From contig NZ_OY764212.1 of the NCBI RefSeq assembly GCF_963668165.1, forward strand, positions 744,001-808,000: a stretch of 64,000 nucleotides of DNA. Reading direction: 5' to 3'. The translations under genes and the position numbers were made by a program. Below, piece after piece: positions 1-8,508 of the stretch. Source of the DNA: Marispirochaeta sp. (GTDB taxonomy: Bacteria; Spirochaetota; Spirochaetia; JC444; Marispirochaetaceae). Under the pieces are notes generated by a model that worked only from the letters and a program-made list of their open reading frames with translations, had not been told where the DNA came from and ran no database searches. Numbering within the stretch: the stretch's first letter is position 1; the number at the start of each line of letters is the position of its first letter.

Positions 1-1447
1 CTCGCGGCAAATCGCAGGCGATCCTGCCGCCGGCAAGAACAAGAACCCGGTCGCACATACCCAGGATTTCCTCAATTTCCGAGGAAATTAAAATAACCGA
101 GGCTCCTTTGCCCACCAGATCGTTGATTGAGTTATATATATCCACCTTCGCCGCCGCGTCCACCCCGCGAGTAGGCTCATCCATTATATAGATTCCTGCC
201 CTGCACATAAAGGACCGGGAGAGCAGCACCTTCTGCTGGTTGCCTCCGGAGTAAAAACGCAGAATATCTGAGAATTTGCCGGGGATAATCCCCAGGCGCC
301 GGATGTATTCTCCCGTCAGCTGACGCATGTACAGCTCATTCAGGGCGAGGCTTTTGAGAAACCGCGGAAGGGTTGAAATTGTCAGATTGGTTATCAGGTT
401 CAGTGGCGGGAATATCCCGTTTTCAGACCTGTTCTCCGGCACCAGGATAACGCCGCTGCGAATAGCATCCAGGGGGTGATTAAAGCTGACCGGCCGTCCC
501 TGCAGAATAATCTCCCCGCCGGTAAAAGGGGCCAGCCCAAAAAGGCAATTGCTCAGAAGAGTCCTTCCGGACCCCATCAGGCCTGTTATTCCCAGAATCT
601 CCTGTTTGTGGAGAGAAAAAGAGATGGAATGCAGAATTGGTTCACTGGACAGCTCCCGGACTTCCAGGATAGTCTTTCCCGGCCGTAAATGAAGCCGCGG
701 GTACCGCTCACGGTGCGGGTCCTCGATCATCATGCCCACAAGGGTGGTTTTATCGATCTCGTGTACCCGGTTAGTGGAGACAATCCTCCCCTTGTGGATT
801 ACAGTTACCCTGTCCCCCACCCGCTTAATCTCGTCCATTCTGTGGGAGATGTAGAAAATGCCCTCTACTTTGCGTTTTAGCTCTTCCAGGATGTTAAAGA
901 ACAGGTCACGTTCGATCTCGCCCATGGCAGCGGTAGGTTCATCAAAGATTACCACCTCCGCTCCCGATACATAGGCTTTTACCGCCGACAGCAGCTGACG
1001 CTCCGCGTAACCAAGATGCTGCACCCGTAACCCCGGGCTGATACCGATGTCTAAACGCTGCAAAAGCTCCGCGCACTCCAGTTCGGTACGACCTCTGCTG
1101 AAGTAGCGGCATAAGCGTCCTTCCTGGGCGTAACGGTCAAAAAAGACGTTTTCTGCCACACTCAGGTTTGCAAAAAGCTGGTTGTCCTGATGTTGATAGA
1201 AGATTCCTCCCTTGCGGGCCGCATGAAAAGACTCAAACTCGATCTCCTCACCCTTCAGCTGAATAGAGCCGGAATCCCGGGAATAGAGTCCGCTCACGAT
1301 CTTCATAAGCGCGGATTTACCGGAGCCGTTCTCACCGATTATGACGTGAACCTCTCCTGAATACAGTTCCAGATCTATCGAGTTCAGAAGAAACTCATTA
1401 TCGAAATTCTTACTGATATTCTTCAGTACCAGCAGCGGATAATTCAC
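1..1447 (-). CDS. Sugar ABC transporter ATP-binding protein, RbsA/MglA type (3' end cut by window)
   Basis: A cytoplasmic ATPase with two nucleotide-binding domains that powers a sugar importer. The frame is open from a GTG at 1447 to the window edge (about 482 codons; the family usually has about 500, so little is missing). The first domain has Walker A GENGSGKSA and Walker B VIFDEPTAA, with a degenerate signature (HLGYAERQ). The second has the degenerate P-loop GLMGSGRT usual for this family, then SGGNQQK and MDEPTRGVD. The GTG lies three bases after the stop of the DeoR gene, so the two are probably co-transcribed, with the permease gene presumably beyond the window. The start is weakly supported because the upstream Shine-Dalgarno sequence is poor. 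Specificity cannot be told. Confidence 0.88.
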   Translation of the reverse strand, partial: MNYPLLVLKNISKNFDNEFLLNSIDLELYSGEVHVIIGENGSGKSALMKIVSGLYSRDSGSIQLKGEEIEFESFHAARKGGIFYQHQDNQLFANLSVAENVFFDRYAQEGRLCRYFSRGRTELECAELLQRLDIGISPGLRVQHLGYAERQLLSAVKAYVSGAEVVIFDEPTAAMGEIERDLFFNILEELKRKVEGIFYISHRMDEIKRVGDRVTVIHKGRIVSTNRVHEIDKTTLVGMMIEDPHRERYPRLHLRPGKTILEVRELSSEPILHSISFSLHKQEILGITGLMGSGRTLLSNCLFGLAPFTGGEIILQGRPVSFNHPLDAIRSGVILVPENRSENGIFPPLNLITNLTISTLPRFLKSLALNELYMRQLTGEYIRRLGIIPGKFSDILRFYSGGNQQKVLLSRSFMCRAGIYIMDEPTRGVDAAAKVDIYNSINDLVGKGASVILISSEIEEILGMCDRVLVLAGGRIACDLPR

Positions 1448-1450
1448 CTT

Positions 1451-2230
1451 CTATACCCTACCCTCAAAAACATTGATAGAAGTATGCAGTTGGATGTTAC
1501 GCAGAAAAATCTGCTGCTTGTATTCATCGGATATTGATGGATTTGTTACCACCTTGTCGGCGAGTTTCAGATTCCCCAGCCGGTAGAAGGCGCTGTGGTC
1601 AAAATTATCCCCCCGGCAGAGAAAGACCTTCTCGTCAGCCGACTCCATGGCAGCCTCTATGAGTTCCGCTTTCTCATGGCTGGATACAGATACCTCAAGG
1701 GTTTCCTCTATCCCGTCGACTTCGGCGAAAAGCCGGTTTACATGGAATCGGCGTAAGTTGGCCAGAGACAGGGACCCGTACAGCGACCTGCCGTCATCGG
1801 CCACGTCCCCGCCGAGCAGAACCACCCGATTGGCGTGCTGCCGGGCAATCTCTGTCGCCACGGGGATATAATTGGTAAGGACTGTGATGCTGCTCTTCTC
1901 GGCAATGCGACGAGCTATACATTCGCAGATATCGCCATCGGTCAGCATAATGACATCGCCGTCTTCAATCATGTTAACCACTACTGCGGCGATCTCCCGG
2001 GAATCCAGGGAGACATCATGAACAGCCTCGCTTAATGCTTCGTCGTCTTTTTCCTTCAGGACGGCACCGCCGTGGGTACGGGTCAGCACCCCGTCCCGTT
2101 CCAGCTTCTCCAGGTCCCGCCGAATGGTAACTTCCGAAACATCGAGCATGGAGCTCAGAGCATGGACCTCCACCTGACGGTTTTCCATAAGAAAGTTCTT
2201 TATTATTCGGGTGCGTTCAACAGCAAACAT
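1451..2230 (-). CDS. DeoR-family transcriptional regulator
   Basis: A 259-residue repressor-type regulator. The N-terminal winged helix (residues about 1-57) contains the DeoR signature VSEVTIRRDLEKLERDGVL followed by THGGAV. The C-terminal DeoRC sensor domain normally binds a phosphorylated sugar. Its usual SGTT phosphate loop reads DGDICE here, so the effector may be unusual. An upstream extension to 2323 is open but carries hydrophobic non-family sequence, so the ATG at 2230 is chosen. The gene heads the minus-strand unit with the sugar ABC ATPase and diverges from the ChvE-type importer at 2502. It is a natural candidate to regulate one or both, possibly through the inverted repeat at 2378-2396 (inference). 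Confidence 0.85.
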   Translation of the reverse strand: MFAVERTRIIKNFLMENRQVEVHALSSMLDVSEVTIRRDLEKLERDGVLTRTHGGAVLKEKDDEALSEAVHDVSLDSREIAAVVVNMIEDGDVIMLTDGDICECIARRIAEKSSITVLTNYIPVATEIARQHANRVVLLGGDVADDGRSLYGSLSLANLRRFHVNRLFAEVDGIEETLEVSVSSHEKAELIEAAMESADEKVFLCRGDNFDHSAFYRLGNLKLADKVVTNPSISDEYKQQIFLRNIQLHTSINVFEGRV

Positions 2231-2332
2231 GACGATTCGGACATAACTATACGTGATTGGACCGTACTTGACAATCAAAATGTTCCTCCGGCCTGGAAAA
2301 GGGGGAAAAACGATGAAAAACAAAACTTTTTG

Positions 2333-2361
2333 TTGACGGTAGAAGAAAGCAATGATACGAT
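2333..2361 (+). promoter_or_regulatory. Sigma-70 type promoter of the ChvE-GguAB operon
   Basis: TTGACG (2333-2338), a spacer of exactly 17 bases, then TACGAT (2356-2361). It lies in the DeoR/chvE intergenic region and points to the binding-protein gene at 2502. Confidence 0.65.
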
Positions 2362-2377
2362 TTATTCACATTCGTAA

Positions 2378-2396
2378 GTAAACGAACATCGTTTGC
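2378..2396. promoter_or_regulatory. Inverted repeat, candidate repressor operator
   Basis: GTAAACGA-N3-TCGTTTGC, matching at 7 of 8 arm positions, begins 17 bases after the -10 box and so sits at or just after the expected transcription start. The divergent DeoR regulator is the obvious candidate ligand (inference). Confidence 0.5.
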
Positions 2397-2501
2397 GAAC
2401 GGATTTTTTCTTACATCATTGCGTGAACGTACACGTATTCAAACTATTGGTAATTGTATCAATAGATTTTGATATCATTTTCTTTCAAAAGGAGTCTTAC
2501 T

Positions 2502-3572
2502 ATGAAACGAATTGTACAGGTATTGGCAATTCTCGTCCTCGTCACCCTTCCAGCCGGCATGCTCATGGCCGGAGGTCAGGAAGAAGGCGATCAGCAGGTT
2601 GTCGGTATCGCCATGCCCACCCAGTCATCCCAGCGCTGGATTCAGGACGGCGGTAACATGAAAAAGATCCTCGAAGAACGGGGATACAAGGTCGACCTGC
2701 AGTATGCCGAAGACAACATCGACGCCCAGGTTAACCAGCTTGAGAACATGATCGTCAAAGGTGCGGATGTTCTGGTTATTGCCTCCATCGACGGTGAATC
2801 CCTGACCAACGTACTGGATAAAGCCGCGGATCAGGACATTCCCGTTATCGCCTACGACCGTCTTATCCGCAACTCCCCCCATGTCAGCTACTATGCGACT
2901 TTCGACAACTTTCTGGTCGGCGTTCTCCAAGGTGATTATATCGTCAAAAGTCTGGGCCTTAAAGACGGAAAAGGCCCCTACAACATCGAGATCTTTGCCG
3001 GGTCCCCGGACGACAACAATGCCTACTTCTTCTTCGACGGCGCCATGTCCAGGCTTCAGCCCTATATTAACAAGGGGCAGCTGGTAATCCGCAGCGGACA
3101 GACAGATTTCGACCAGGTAGCTACCCTGCGCTGGGACGGTGCTACCGCTCAGCAGCGAATGGATAACATTCTAACCGCCCACTACTCAGGCGCCGATGTA
3201 GACGCAGTCCTCTCTCCATACGACGGAATATCCATCGGAATCCTCTCTTCCCTGAAGAGTGTTGGTTACGGCAGCTCAAAACCGATGCCTATTGTAACCG
3301 GTCAGGATGCGGAACTTCCTTCTGTTAAATCCATTCTGGCAGGAGAGCAAGCCCAGACTGTCTTCAAAGACACCCGAGTCCTGGCACAGCGGGCAGCAGA
3401 CATGGTGGATGCCGTACTTCAGGGTAAAAAAGCGGAAGTTAACGATACCAAGACCTACGACAATGGTGTAAAGGTTGTTCCCTCCTACCTGGAGGAGCCG
3501 GTATCTGTAGACAAGAGCAACTGGGAAGAAGCACTGATTACCACTGGATACTACACCAAGGACATGTTCTAA
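2502..3572 (+). CDS. chvE: Periplasmic monosaccharide-binding protein, ChvE/XylF type
   Basis: A 356-residue sugar-binding receptor for the importer encoded by the next two genes. It has an N-terminal signal peptide ending LMAGGQ, an end typical of spirochaete binding proteins, then a type I periplasmic fold starting VGIAMPTQSSQRW. ChvE-like hallmarks are VIASIDGES, VIAYDRLI and the C-terminal VTGQDAE. The ATG at 2502 is preceded by AAGGAG and begins the signal peptide, so the in-frame ATG at 2469 is rejected. A promoter lies at 2333-2361 and a strong hairpin follows the stop, which commonly makes the binding-protein mRNA more abundant than the downstream genes. The ligand is probably an aldose such as xylose, glucose or galactose (inference from family). 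Confidence 0.85.
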   Translation: MKRIVQVLAILVLVTLPAGMLMAGGQEEGDQQVVGIAMPTQSSQRWIQDGGNMKKILEERGYKVDLQYAEDNIDAQVNQLENMIVKGADVLVIASIDGESLTNVLDKAADQDIPVIAYDRLIRNSPHVSYYATFDNFLVGVLQGDYIVKSLGLKDGKGPYNIEIFAGSPDDNNAYFFFDGAMSRLQPYINKGQLVIRSGQTDFDQVATLRWDGATAQQRMDNILTAHYSGADVDAVLSPYDGISIGILSSLKSVGYGSSKPMPIVTGQDAELPSVKSILAGEQAQTVFKDTRVLAQRAADMVDAVLQGKKAEVNDTKTYDNGVKVVPSYLEEPVSVDKSNWEEALITTGYYTKDMF

Positions 3573-3585
3573 ATCGAGTTCAATA

Positions 3586-3619
3586 ATGAGGGGCCGGCGG
3601 TATATACCGCCGGTCTCAT
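3586..3619 (+). terminator. Intercistronic hairpin between chvE and gguA
   Basis: A perfect 20-bp palindrome at 3594-3613 (CCGGCGGTAT with its complement) is extended by ATGAG/CTCAT at 3586-3590 and 3615-3619. There is no strong T tract, so it probably attenuates transcription or stabilises the upstream mRNA rather than terminating fully. Confidence 0.65.
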
Positions 3620-3644
3620 TGTATAAAATTACGAAGGCAATAAT

Positions 3645-5216
3645 ATGGCAGATATTCATCTGGAAATGCGCCGGATTACCAAGACATTCCCCGGCATAAC
3701 CGCCCTGGACCAGGTAACGATGCAGGTAACAAATCAGGAAATACACGCCCTGGTTGGAGAAAACGGAGCGGGAAAATCGACATTAATGAAGATCCTGAGC
3801 GGCGTGTATCCCTACGGCAGCTATGCGGGCGAGATATTCCTTAACGGTGAAGAGTGCCGGTTCAGGGACATTCGGGAAAGCGAACGTCTGGGAATCGTTA
3901 TTATTCATCAGGAACTGGCTCTTATTCCCTATCTTTCAATCGCAGAAAATATATTTCTAGGTAACGAGCAGGCAAGATATTCCATAATTGACTGGCACAA
4001 AACATTATCCGAAGCCCGGGAATTGCTGAAAACCGTCGGTCTGGATGAGAATCCTGCAACCCTTGTAGGGAACATCGGAGTCGGCAAACAGCAGCTGGTA
4101 GAGATTGCCAAGGCTATTGCCAAGAATGTAAAACTGCTGATCCTCGACGAACCCACTGCCGCACTGAATGACAAGGAAAGCAATCAGCTTCTCGATCTTC
4201 TGATCCATCTTAAAAACGAGGGAATTACGTCCATCCTGATATCCCATAAGCTGAAGGAGGTCGAAAAAGTCGCCGATGCCATTACGGTAATCCGTGACGG
4301 CAAGGTAATTGATAACCTTATAAAAGGCAGAGATGATATTGACGAAGACCGCATTATCAGGAGCATGGTAGGCAGGGAACTGACAAACCGTTTTCCCGAG
4401 CGGAAGGCAGACATCGGAGAAACAGTACTCGAGGTAAAGGACTGGAGTTTTTACCATCCCCAGCATGAAAACCGGCGGGTTATCAGCAACGCGAATTTCC
4501 ATGTACGAAAAGGCGAAGTCGTCGGATTCGCAGGTCTTATGGGAGCCGGGCGAACGGAACTGGTAATGAGTCTCTTCGGAAAGTCTTACGGCAGGAGACA
4601 CAGCGGTCGCATTCTTTTAAAAGGAAAAGAGATTGTCATGAACAGCGTCAGCGATGCCATTGACAACAGAATTGCCTACGTTACTGAGGACAGGAAGGAG
4701 TACGGGCTCATTCTTATTGACGACATCCGGCGGAACCTTTCACTTCCCTCGTTGAAAAATCTGAGCAGTAACGGTGTAGTCAATTCTTCTGAAGAGGTTG
4801 TATCGGCAGAGAAATACCGCAGGAAAATCACCATAAAGTGTTCCGGAATCGACCAGAACGTTGACAACCTCTCCGGCGGCAACCAGCAGAAGGTTGTGCT
4901 GGGCAAGTGGATAATGGTAGAACCGGAGGTACTTATGCTGGATGAACCGACCCGGGGGATTGATGTCGGCGCCAAATACGAGATATATCAGATAATCAAC
5001 CAGTTGGCCGCTGAAGGGAAATCAATTATCATGATATCCTCCGAAATGCCTGAGCTCCTCGGCATGTGCGACCGGATTTACGTTGTTGCCGGCGGAGAAA
5101 TTGCCGGAGAACTGCAGCAGCAGGAAGCCAGCCAGGAAAGTATAATGAAGATAATTATGAGTCATCAAAAACAGAGCAAGGAAATGAGCCATGGACAGCC
5201 TCAAACAGTACTTTAA
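3645..5216 (+). CDS. gguA: Multiple-sugar ABC transporter ATP-binding protein, GguA/MmsA type
   Basis: A 523-residue cytoplasmic ATPase with two tandem ABC domains. The first has GENGAGKST near residue 40, a Q-loop IIHQELALIP and LDEPTAALND. The second has the degenerate P-loop GLMGAGRTE, then LSGGNQQK and LDEPTRGID. Length and motifs fit the MmsA/GguA branch that partners ChvE. It lies 72 bases after chvE and overlaps the permease gene by 26 bases, so the three genes form one importer operon. The C-terminal tail (SHQKQSKEMSHG) is hydrophilic and unremarkable. Confidence 0.9.
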   Translation: MADIHLEMRRITKTFPGITALDQVTMQVTNQEIHALVGENGAGKSTLMKILSGVYPYGSYAGEIFLNGEECRFRDIRESERLGIVIIHQELALIPYLSIAENIFLGNEQARYSIIDWHKTLSEARELLKTVGLDENPATLVGNIGVGKQQLVEIAKAIAKNVKLLILDEPTAALNDKESNQLLDLLIHLKNEGITSILISHKLKEVEKVADAITVIRDGKVIDNLIKGRDDIDEDRIIRSMVGRELTNRFPERKADIGETVLEVKDWSFYHPQHENRRVISNANFHVRKGEVVGFAGLMGAGRTELVMSLFGKSYGRRHSGRILLKGKEIVMNSVSDAIDNRIAYVTEDRKEYGLILIDDIRRNLSLPSLKNLSSNGVVNSSEEVVSAEKYRRKITIKCSGIDQNVDNLSGGNQQKVVLGKWIMVEPEVLMLDEPTRGIDVGAKYEIYQIINQLAAEGKSIIMISSEMPELLGMCDRIYVVAGGEIAGELQQQEASQESIMKIIMSHQKQSKEMSHGQPQTVL

Positions 5217-6363
5217 ATCAAATATCCGCCAGTACGGAATGGTGCTGGCCCTCGTTGTTATCATGTTCTTTTTTCAGATTGTCACAGGCGGTATTCTGCT
5301 GAAGCCGGCAAACGTTACCAACCTGATCCTGCAAAACAGTTATGTTCTGATTCTCGCCGTGGGTATGCTCCTCTGCATTCTTACCGGGAATATAGATCTT
5401 TCCGTAGGATCGGTAGTAGCCTTCGTCGGCGCTGTATCCGCTGTCATGATGGTGGACTGGAACATGCCGGTCATTCCGGCCATTTTGTTCGCCCTTTTGA
5501 TAGGAATCGCCGTCGGTGCATTCCACGGGGTATTTATCGCCTATCTGCGGATTCCTCCCTTTATTGTAACCCTGGCGGGCATGCTTATTTTCCGGGGACT
5601 GACTATGGTCATTTTGAAAGGTCAGACAAAGGCCCCTTTCGAGAAATCATTTCAGGCAATCGCGGCAGGCTACATTTCCGGAGGAGACTTCAGTATAGGC
5701 GGTTTCAATATGATTGCCGTTCTGACGGGAATTATCCTGTCGGCCGTTTTTATCCTGGGGATCACAATTAATCGACGCAACCAGAAGAAATACGGCTTCG
5801 ATGTCCTGCCAACCGGCTTCGAGACAATTCGCATATTGATCGTGGTGGCCGCCATTAACTGGATGACCCTGAGCCTGGCCCTCTACAACGGAATACCAAT
5901 CGTCATGGTTGTGCTCTTCGGCCTCGTGCTCCTGTATACCTTCATTACCCAGAAAACTATTTTTGGGCGTCACATCTACGCCCTGGGAGGCAATGAAAAA
6001 GCCGCCAAACTGTCGGGTGTAAAAACAAAGCGGGTCATGTTCCTGGTGTATACAAACATGGGGCTGCTTTCCGCCGTAGCAGGTATGGTAGTAGCCGGAC
6101 GCTTGAACGCCGCGACACCGAAAGCGGGAAATATGTTTGAGCTCGACGCCATCGCCGCCTGTTTCATCGGCGGCGCCTCAGCCTCCGGCGGTGTTGGTAC
6201 GGTAGTCGGAGCAATAGTCGGCGGGCTTGTAATGGGCGTTCTTAACAACGGTATGTCGATAATGGGCGTGAGCGTTGACTGGCAGCAGGCTATTAAGGGA
6301 ATGGTCCTTTTGGGTGCCGTCTGTTTTGATGTATATACGAAATCAAAGTCTCAGGCGGACTGA
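5191..6363 (+). CDS. gguB: Multiple-sugar ABC transporter permease, GguB/MmsB type
   Basis: A 390-residue inner-membrane permease of the BPD_transp_2 family with about ten hydrophobic segments. Family features are the glycine-rich segment LTGNIDLSVGSVVAFVG near residue 70, IPPFIVTLAGM, and the coupling-helix region YALGGNEKAAKLSGVKTKRV. A family-typical long insert lies between residues about 150 and 250. Translation is coupled to gguA through a 26-base overlap, with AAGGAAATGAGCC ahead of the ATG. It forms the transmembrane channel of the ChvE-dependent importer. The gene ends at a hairpin terminator. Confidence 0.9.
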   Translation: MDSLKQYFKSNIRQYGMVLALVVIMFFFQIVTGGILLKPANVTNLILQNSYVLILAVGMLLCILTGNIDLSVGSVVAFVGAVSAVMMVDWNMPVIPAILFALLIGIAVGAFHGVFIAYLRIPPFIVTLAGMLIFRGLTMVILKGQTKAPFEKSFQAIAAGYISGGDFSIGGFNMIAVLTGIILSAVFILGITINRRNQKKYGFDVLPTGFETIRILIVVAAINWMTLSLALYNGIPIVMVVLFGLVLLYTFITQKTIFGRHIYALGGNEKAAKLSGVKTKRVMFLVYTNMGLLSAVAGMVVAGRLNAATPKAGNMFELDAIAACFIGGASASGGVGTVVGAIVGGLVMGVLNNGMSIMGVSVDWQQAIKGMVLLGAVCFDVYTKSKSQAD

Positions 6364-6393
6364 TTTTCGTTTACATACCACCTCCTTACTCCT

Positions 6394-6427
6394 GCCGGCC
6401 TCTGTACTTGGGGGCCGGCGCTTTTAT
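6394..6427 (+). terminator. Rho-independent terminator of the chvE-gguAB operon
   Basis: GCCGGCC (6394-6400) pairs with GGCCGGC (6413-6419), followed by GCTTTTATTT. It lies between convergent genes. Confidence 0.75.
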
Positions 6428-6846
6428 TTGTCGTGGTCCTTTTTTGCTGGTGGAACATAAATCAGCGTCAGCAGCACCAGCCCGCCAAATCCGATATAAA
6501 GAAGCGTGAAGAACAGGGGTGGAAACTCGTAAAACAGTATCATTCTGATCAGTCTTCCGACAAAAGAGATATCCTCCTCGACCATCTGGCCGGCGGCGCG
6601 GCGCATCCGGTATTCCCATACTGTAAAAGGACACCAGATTCCCAGCAGGGCTTCCAGGGCAACCAGCAGGACTGACGCAAGATGCAGGAACCTGAATACA
6701 CGATTCCGTATCCATACCCAGCCTCTGATCCATCCGGCGAGTATGGCTGCCTCTCCCCCGACTGTAAATACCAGGTAACACAAATGGAGAAAAACAAGAG
6801 CGTCCGCCAACAGGGCATAAAGGTTATTACCGATATAATCAGACAT
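6424..6846 (-). CDS. DUF2784-type small membrane protein
   Basis: A 140-residue protein with about four transmembrane segments. It shows the DUF2784 pattern: ADALVFLHLCYLVFTV at the N terminus, RFLHLASVLLVALEALLGIWCPFT in the middle and a terminal YIGFGGLVLLTLIYVPP helix. The family function is unknown. It is convergent with gguB and shares the hairpin at its 3' end. It is probably a single-gene unit. Confidence 0.75.
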   Translation of the reverse strand: MSDYIGNNLYALLADALVFLHLCYLVFTVGGEAAILAGWIRGWVWIRNRVFRFLHLASVLLVALEALLGIWCPFTVWEYRMRRAAGQMVEEDISFVGRLIRMILFYEFPPLFFTLLYIGFGGLVLLTLIYVPPAKKDHDK

Positions 6847-6879
6847 TACATGCTAATAATACCCCGCAAATAGATGCCT

Positions 6880-6915
6880 GGAAACAAGAAACCGCGGGGT
6901 TTTCTTCCCCCGCGG
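6880..6915 (-). terminator. Terminator after the cupredoxin gene
   Basis: On the minus strand CCGCGGGG (6908-6915) and CCCCGCGG (6892-6899) form an 8-bp stem followed by TTTCTTGTTT. Confidence 0.65.
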
Positions 6916-6941
6916 CTTCCACAAGAAGAGATGTAAAATAC

Positions 6942-7310
6942 CTAATCAACTACAATAAACTTTCCCCACATCCCCATGGCGCGGTGGTTTCCAACACTGC
7001 AGTAGAATTCGAAACTGCCGCTCCGGTCGGCAACAAATTCAATCGTTTCACTTCTGCCGCCGGGGATCTGCCTGGTGGCCGCATCGAATTCATCGATCAC
7101 CCAGTCATGGAAGCCTCCTCCGTTCGTAAAGGTCAGACGAATAGTATCCCCTTTCTTTACACGGATTTCCCCGGGGATATAGTCAAATCCCTTATTTGTG
7201 ACGCTGATCTCCTTTACACCGGGGCCCTCGCCGGTAAGATCAACCACATCCTGGGCCGCAAGGGGTAAGAGTGCTGCGCCGAACAGCGCGATTAATAAAA
7301 TCTTTTTCAT
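6942..7310 (-). CDS. Exported cupredoxin (plastocyanin/azurin-like blue copper protein)
   Basis: A 122-residue periplasmic electron carrier. It has a signal peptide MKKILLIALFGAALLPLAAQ, then a single cupredoxin domain. Type 1 copper ligands are visible in the usual order: His in GGFHDWV, Cys in YCSVGNH, His in the same motif, and Met in AMGM. The ATG at 7310 begins the signal peptide and has GAGG about 12 bases upstream, so the much longer open frame to 7724 is not used. It lies 38 bases downstream of a membrane-protein gene and is probably co-transcribed with it. Its redox partner is not evident nearby. Confidence 0.85.
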   Translation of the reverse strand: MKKILLIALFGAALLPLAAQDVVDLTGEGPGVKEISVTNKGFDYIPGEIRVKKGDTIRLTFTNGGGFHDWVIDEFDAATRQIPGGRSETIEFVADRSGSFEFYCSVGNHRAMGMWGKFIVVD

Positions 7311-7348
7311 TACTAAAACCTCACTATTTTGACTTCTTTTGTCAAGTT

Positions 7349-7834
7349 TTATTTGTTCGGCAGTAGAATCAGCATGCCCCCGGTACCGGCGACTGCGGCC
7401 ACTATATATTGATAATAGAGCAGCGCGGGTACAAAAATGGGGAGAAGTCCGGCCACAATTTGTACAGCGCCTCCAAGTATGAAAAGCCTGGGAGTCCACC
7501 AGCGGGCGTTCACCAGAAAAGCGGCCCCCATCAACAGCAGCCAGAACACTCCCAGGTATGAGATCAGCCACATGATTTGAGGAACCATAAATACCAGAAA
7601 GGAGATAATCATGCCGGAGCCTAGCGCTATAATCCAGAGCAACATGATCTTCCGCAGTTTCGCGGAACGCAGCGGCATATAAAGAGCCATGGGGATAAAG
7701 CCGATGATGGTCAATACCAGCCATATCCAGTTGACCCTTGGATCAGGCCAATAGTGCGTCGCAAGCCAGCCTGTCAGTTCAACAAGCGCCCAGGTAAAAA
7801 AAACAATCCGCGGTTTGGTCCAGAAGCGTTTCAT
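7349..7834 (-). CDS. Hypothetical integral membrane protein
   Basis: A 161-residue protein with about five predicted transmembrane helices (WIWLVLTIIGFIPMALY, IMLLWIIALGSGMIISFLVFM, LISYLGVFWLLLMGAAFLV and a hydrophobic C terminus). No family was recognised. The ATG at 7834 (MKRFWTKP) gives a sensible cytosolic N terminus; the frame stays open to 8095 but that part overlaps the divergent lipoprotein gene. It lies just upstream of the cupredoxin gene in the same direction, so it may anchor or assist that protein (inference). Confidence 0.6.
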   Translation of the reverse strand: MKRFWTKPRIVFFTWALVELTGWLATHYWPDPRVNWIWLVLTIIGFIPMALYMPLRSAKLRKIMLLWIIALGSGMIISFLVFMVPQIMWLISYLGVFWLLLMGAAFLVNARWWTPRLFILGGAVQIVAGLLPIFVPALLYYQYIVAAVAGTGGMLILLPNK

Positions 7835-7931
7835 AGAAATGAATATAACTATTTTTGTTGGGTAAAGAAAAATTTCTTTTGTTTTGAAAAAAAGTAAAAG
7901 ACGGCATATAATGAAAATGGGGGTAGATATC

Positions 7932-8462
7932 ATGAAAACCATCGTTTTTCTTATGATGTGCTGCTCCCTGTTAATTGTATCATGTGAAACCCTTACCGAC
8001 ATAGAACAGGGAGCATCGGCAATTTCGGGAACTGTATCAAAAGGCGCGGCAGTAAGCGGCAGTGCAGCAAGCCGGGGAGCAGTCGATTTTCGCAACGATG
8101 AAGTTCTTTGTTCTGTCAGCGATGATGAATCGCGGGAAAATGCCCGCTACCTGCCTGCAGTAATTCTTACCGCTCCGACCGCTGCTACCGGTAATCAGGC
8201 GGAAGTATTGTATCCCGATGGCAAGAAGGATTGGACACGCATAGTTTTGCCTTCCCGAAAGGCAAACGATTCCGACCTGAAAATCGGCGGATCCGTACTG
8301 TATATGTATTATCAAAGCGACGATGAGGATATGTCCCAGGAGAAATACCGCAACAATGCCTGGACATTCGGTACGGTAACCTCCACAGATGAAATTTTTA
8401 AAGGTGTTGTAGAAATCGACGGCCGTCCGATGCTTGTTAAATGGATCAGAATCGCCCAATAG
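7932..8462 (+). CDS. Putative lipoprotein of unknown function
   Basis: A 176-residue protein with a lipoprotein signal (MKTIVFLMMCCSLLIVSC; the lipobox cysteine is residue 18). The mature part starts with an Ala/Ser/Gly-rich linker and ends in a small beta-rich domain with GGSVLYMYYQ and FGTVTSTDEIFKGVVEIDGRPMLVKW, which resembles an SH3- or Tudor-like barrel. The ATG at 7932 has GGGGGT six bases upstream and starts the signal peptide; in-frame ATGs at 7884 and 7911 are less likely. No family was recognised. It is divergent from the membrane-protein gene at 7834. Confidence 0.65.
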   Translation: MKTIVFLMMCCSLLIVSCETLTDIEQGASAISGTVSKGAAVSGSAASRGAVDFRNDEVLCSVSDDESRENARYLPAVILTAPTAATGNQAEVLYPDGKKDWTRIVLPSRKANDSDLKIGGSVLYMYYQSDDEDMSQEKYRNNAWTFGTVTSTDEIFKGVVEIDGRPMLVKWIRIAQ

Positions 8463-8508
8463 ACACAAGGGATTGCCGTTCGGGGGGGGAATACACTATA
8501 TTCACCCA

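Noticed and set aside
1..1447. An inactive Walker A (GENGSGKSA) in the first ABC ATPase
   Set aside because: The Lys and Ser that bind phosphate and magnesium are kept; only the following residue differs from the usual Thr.
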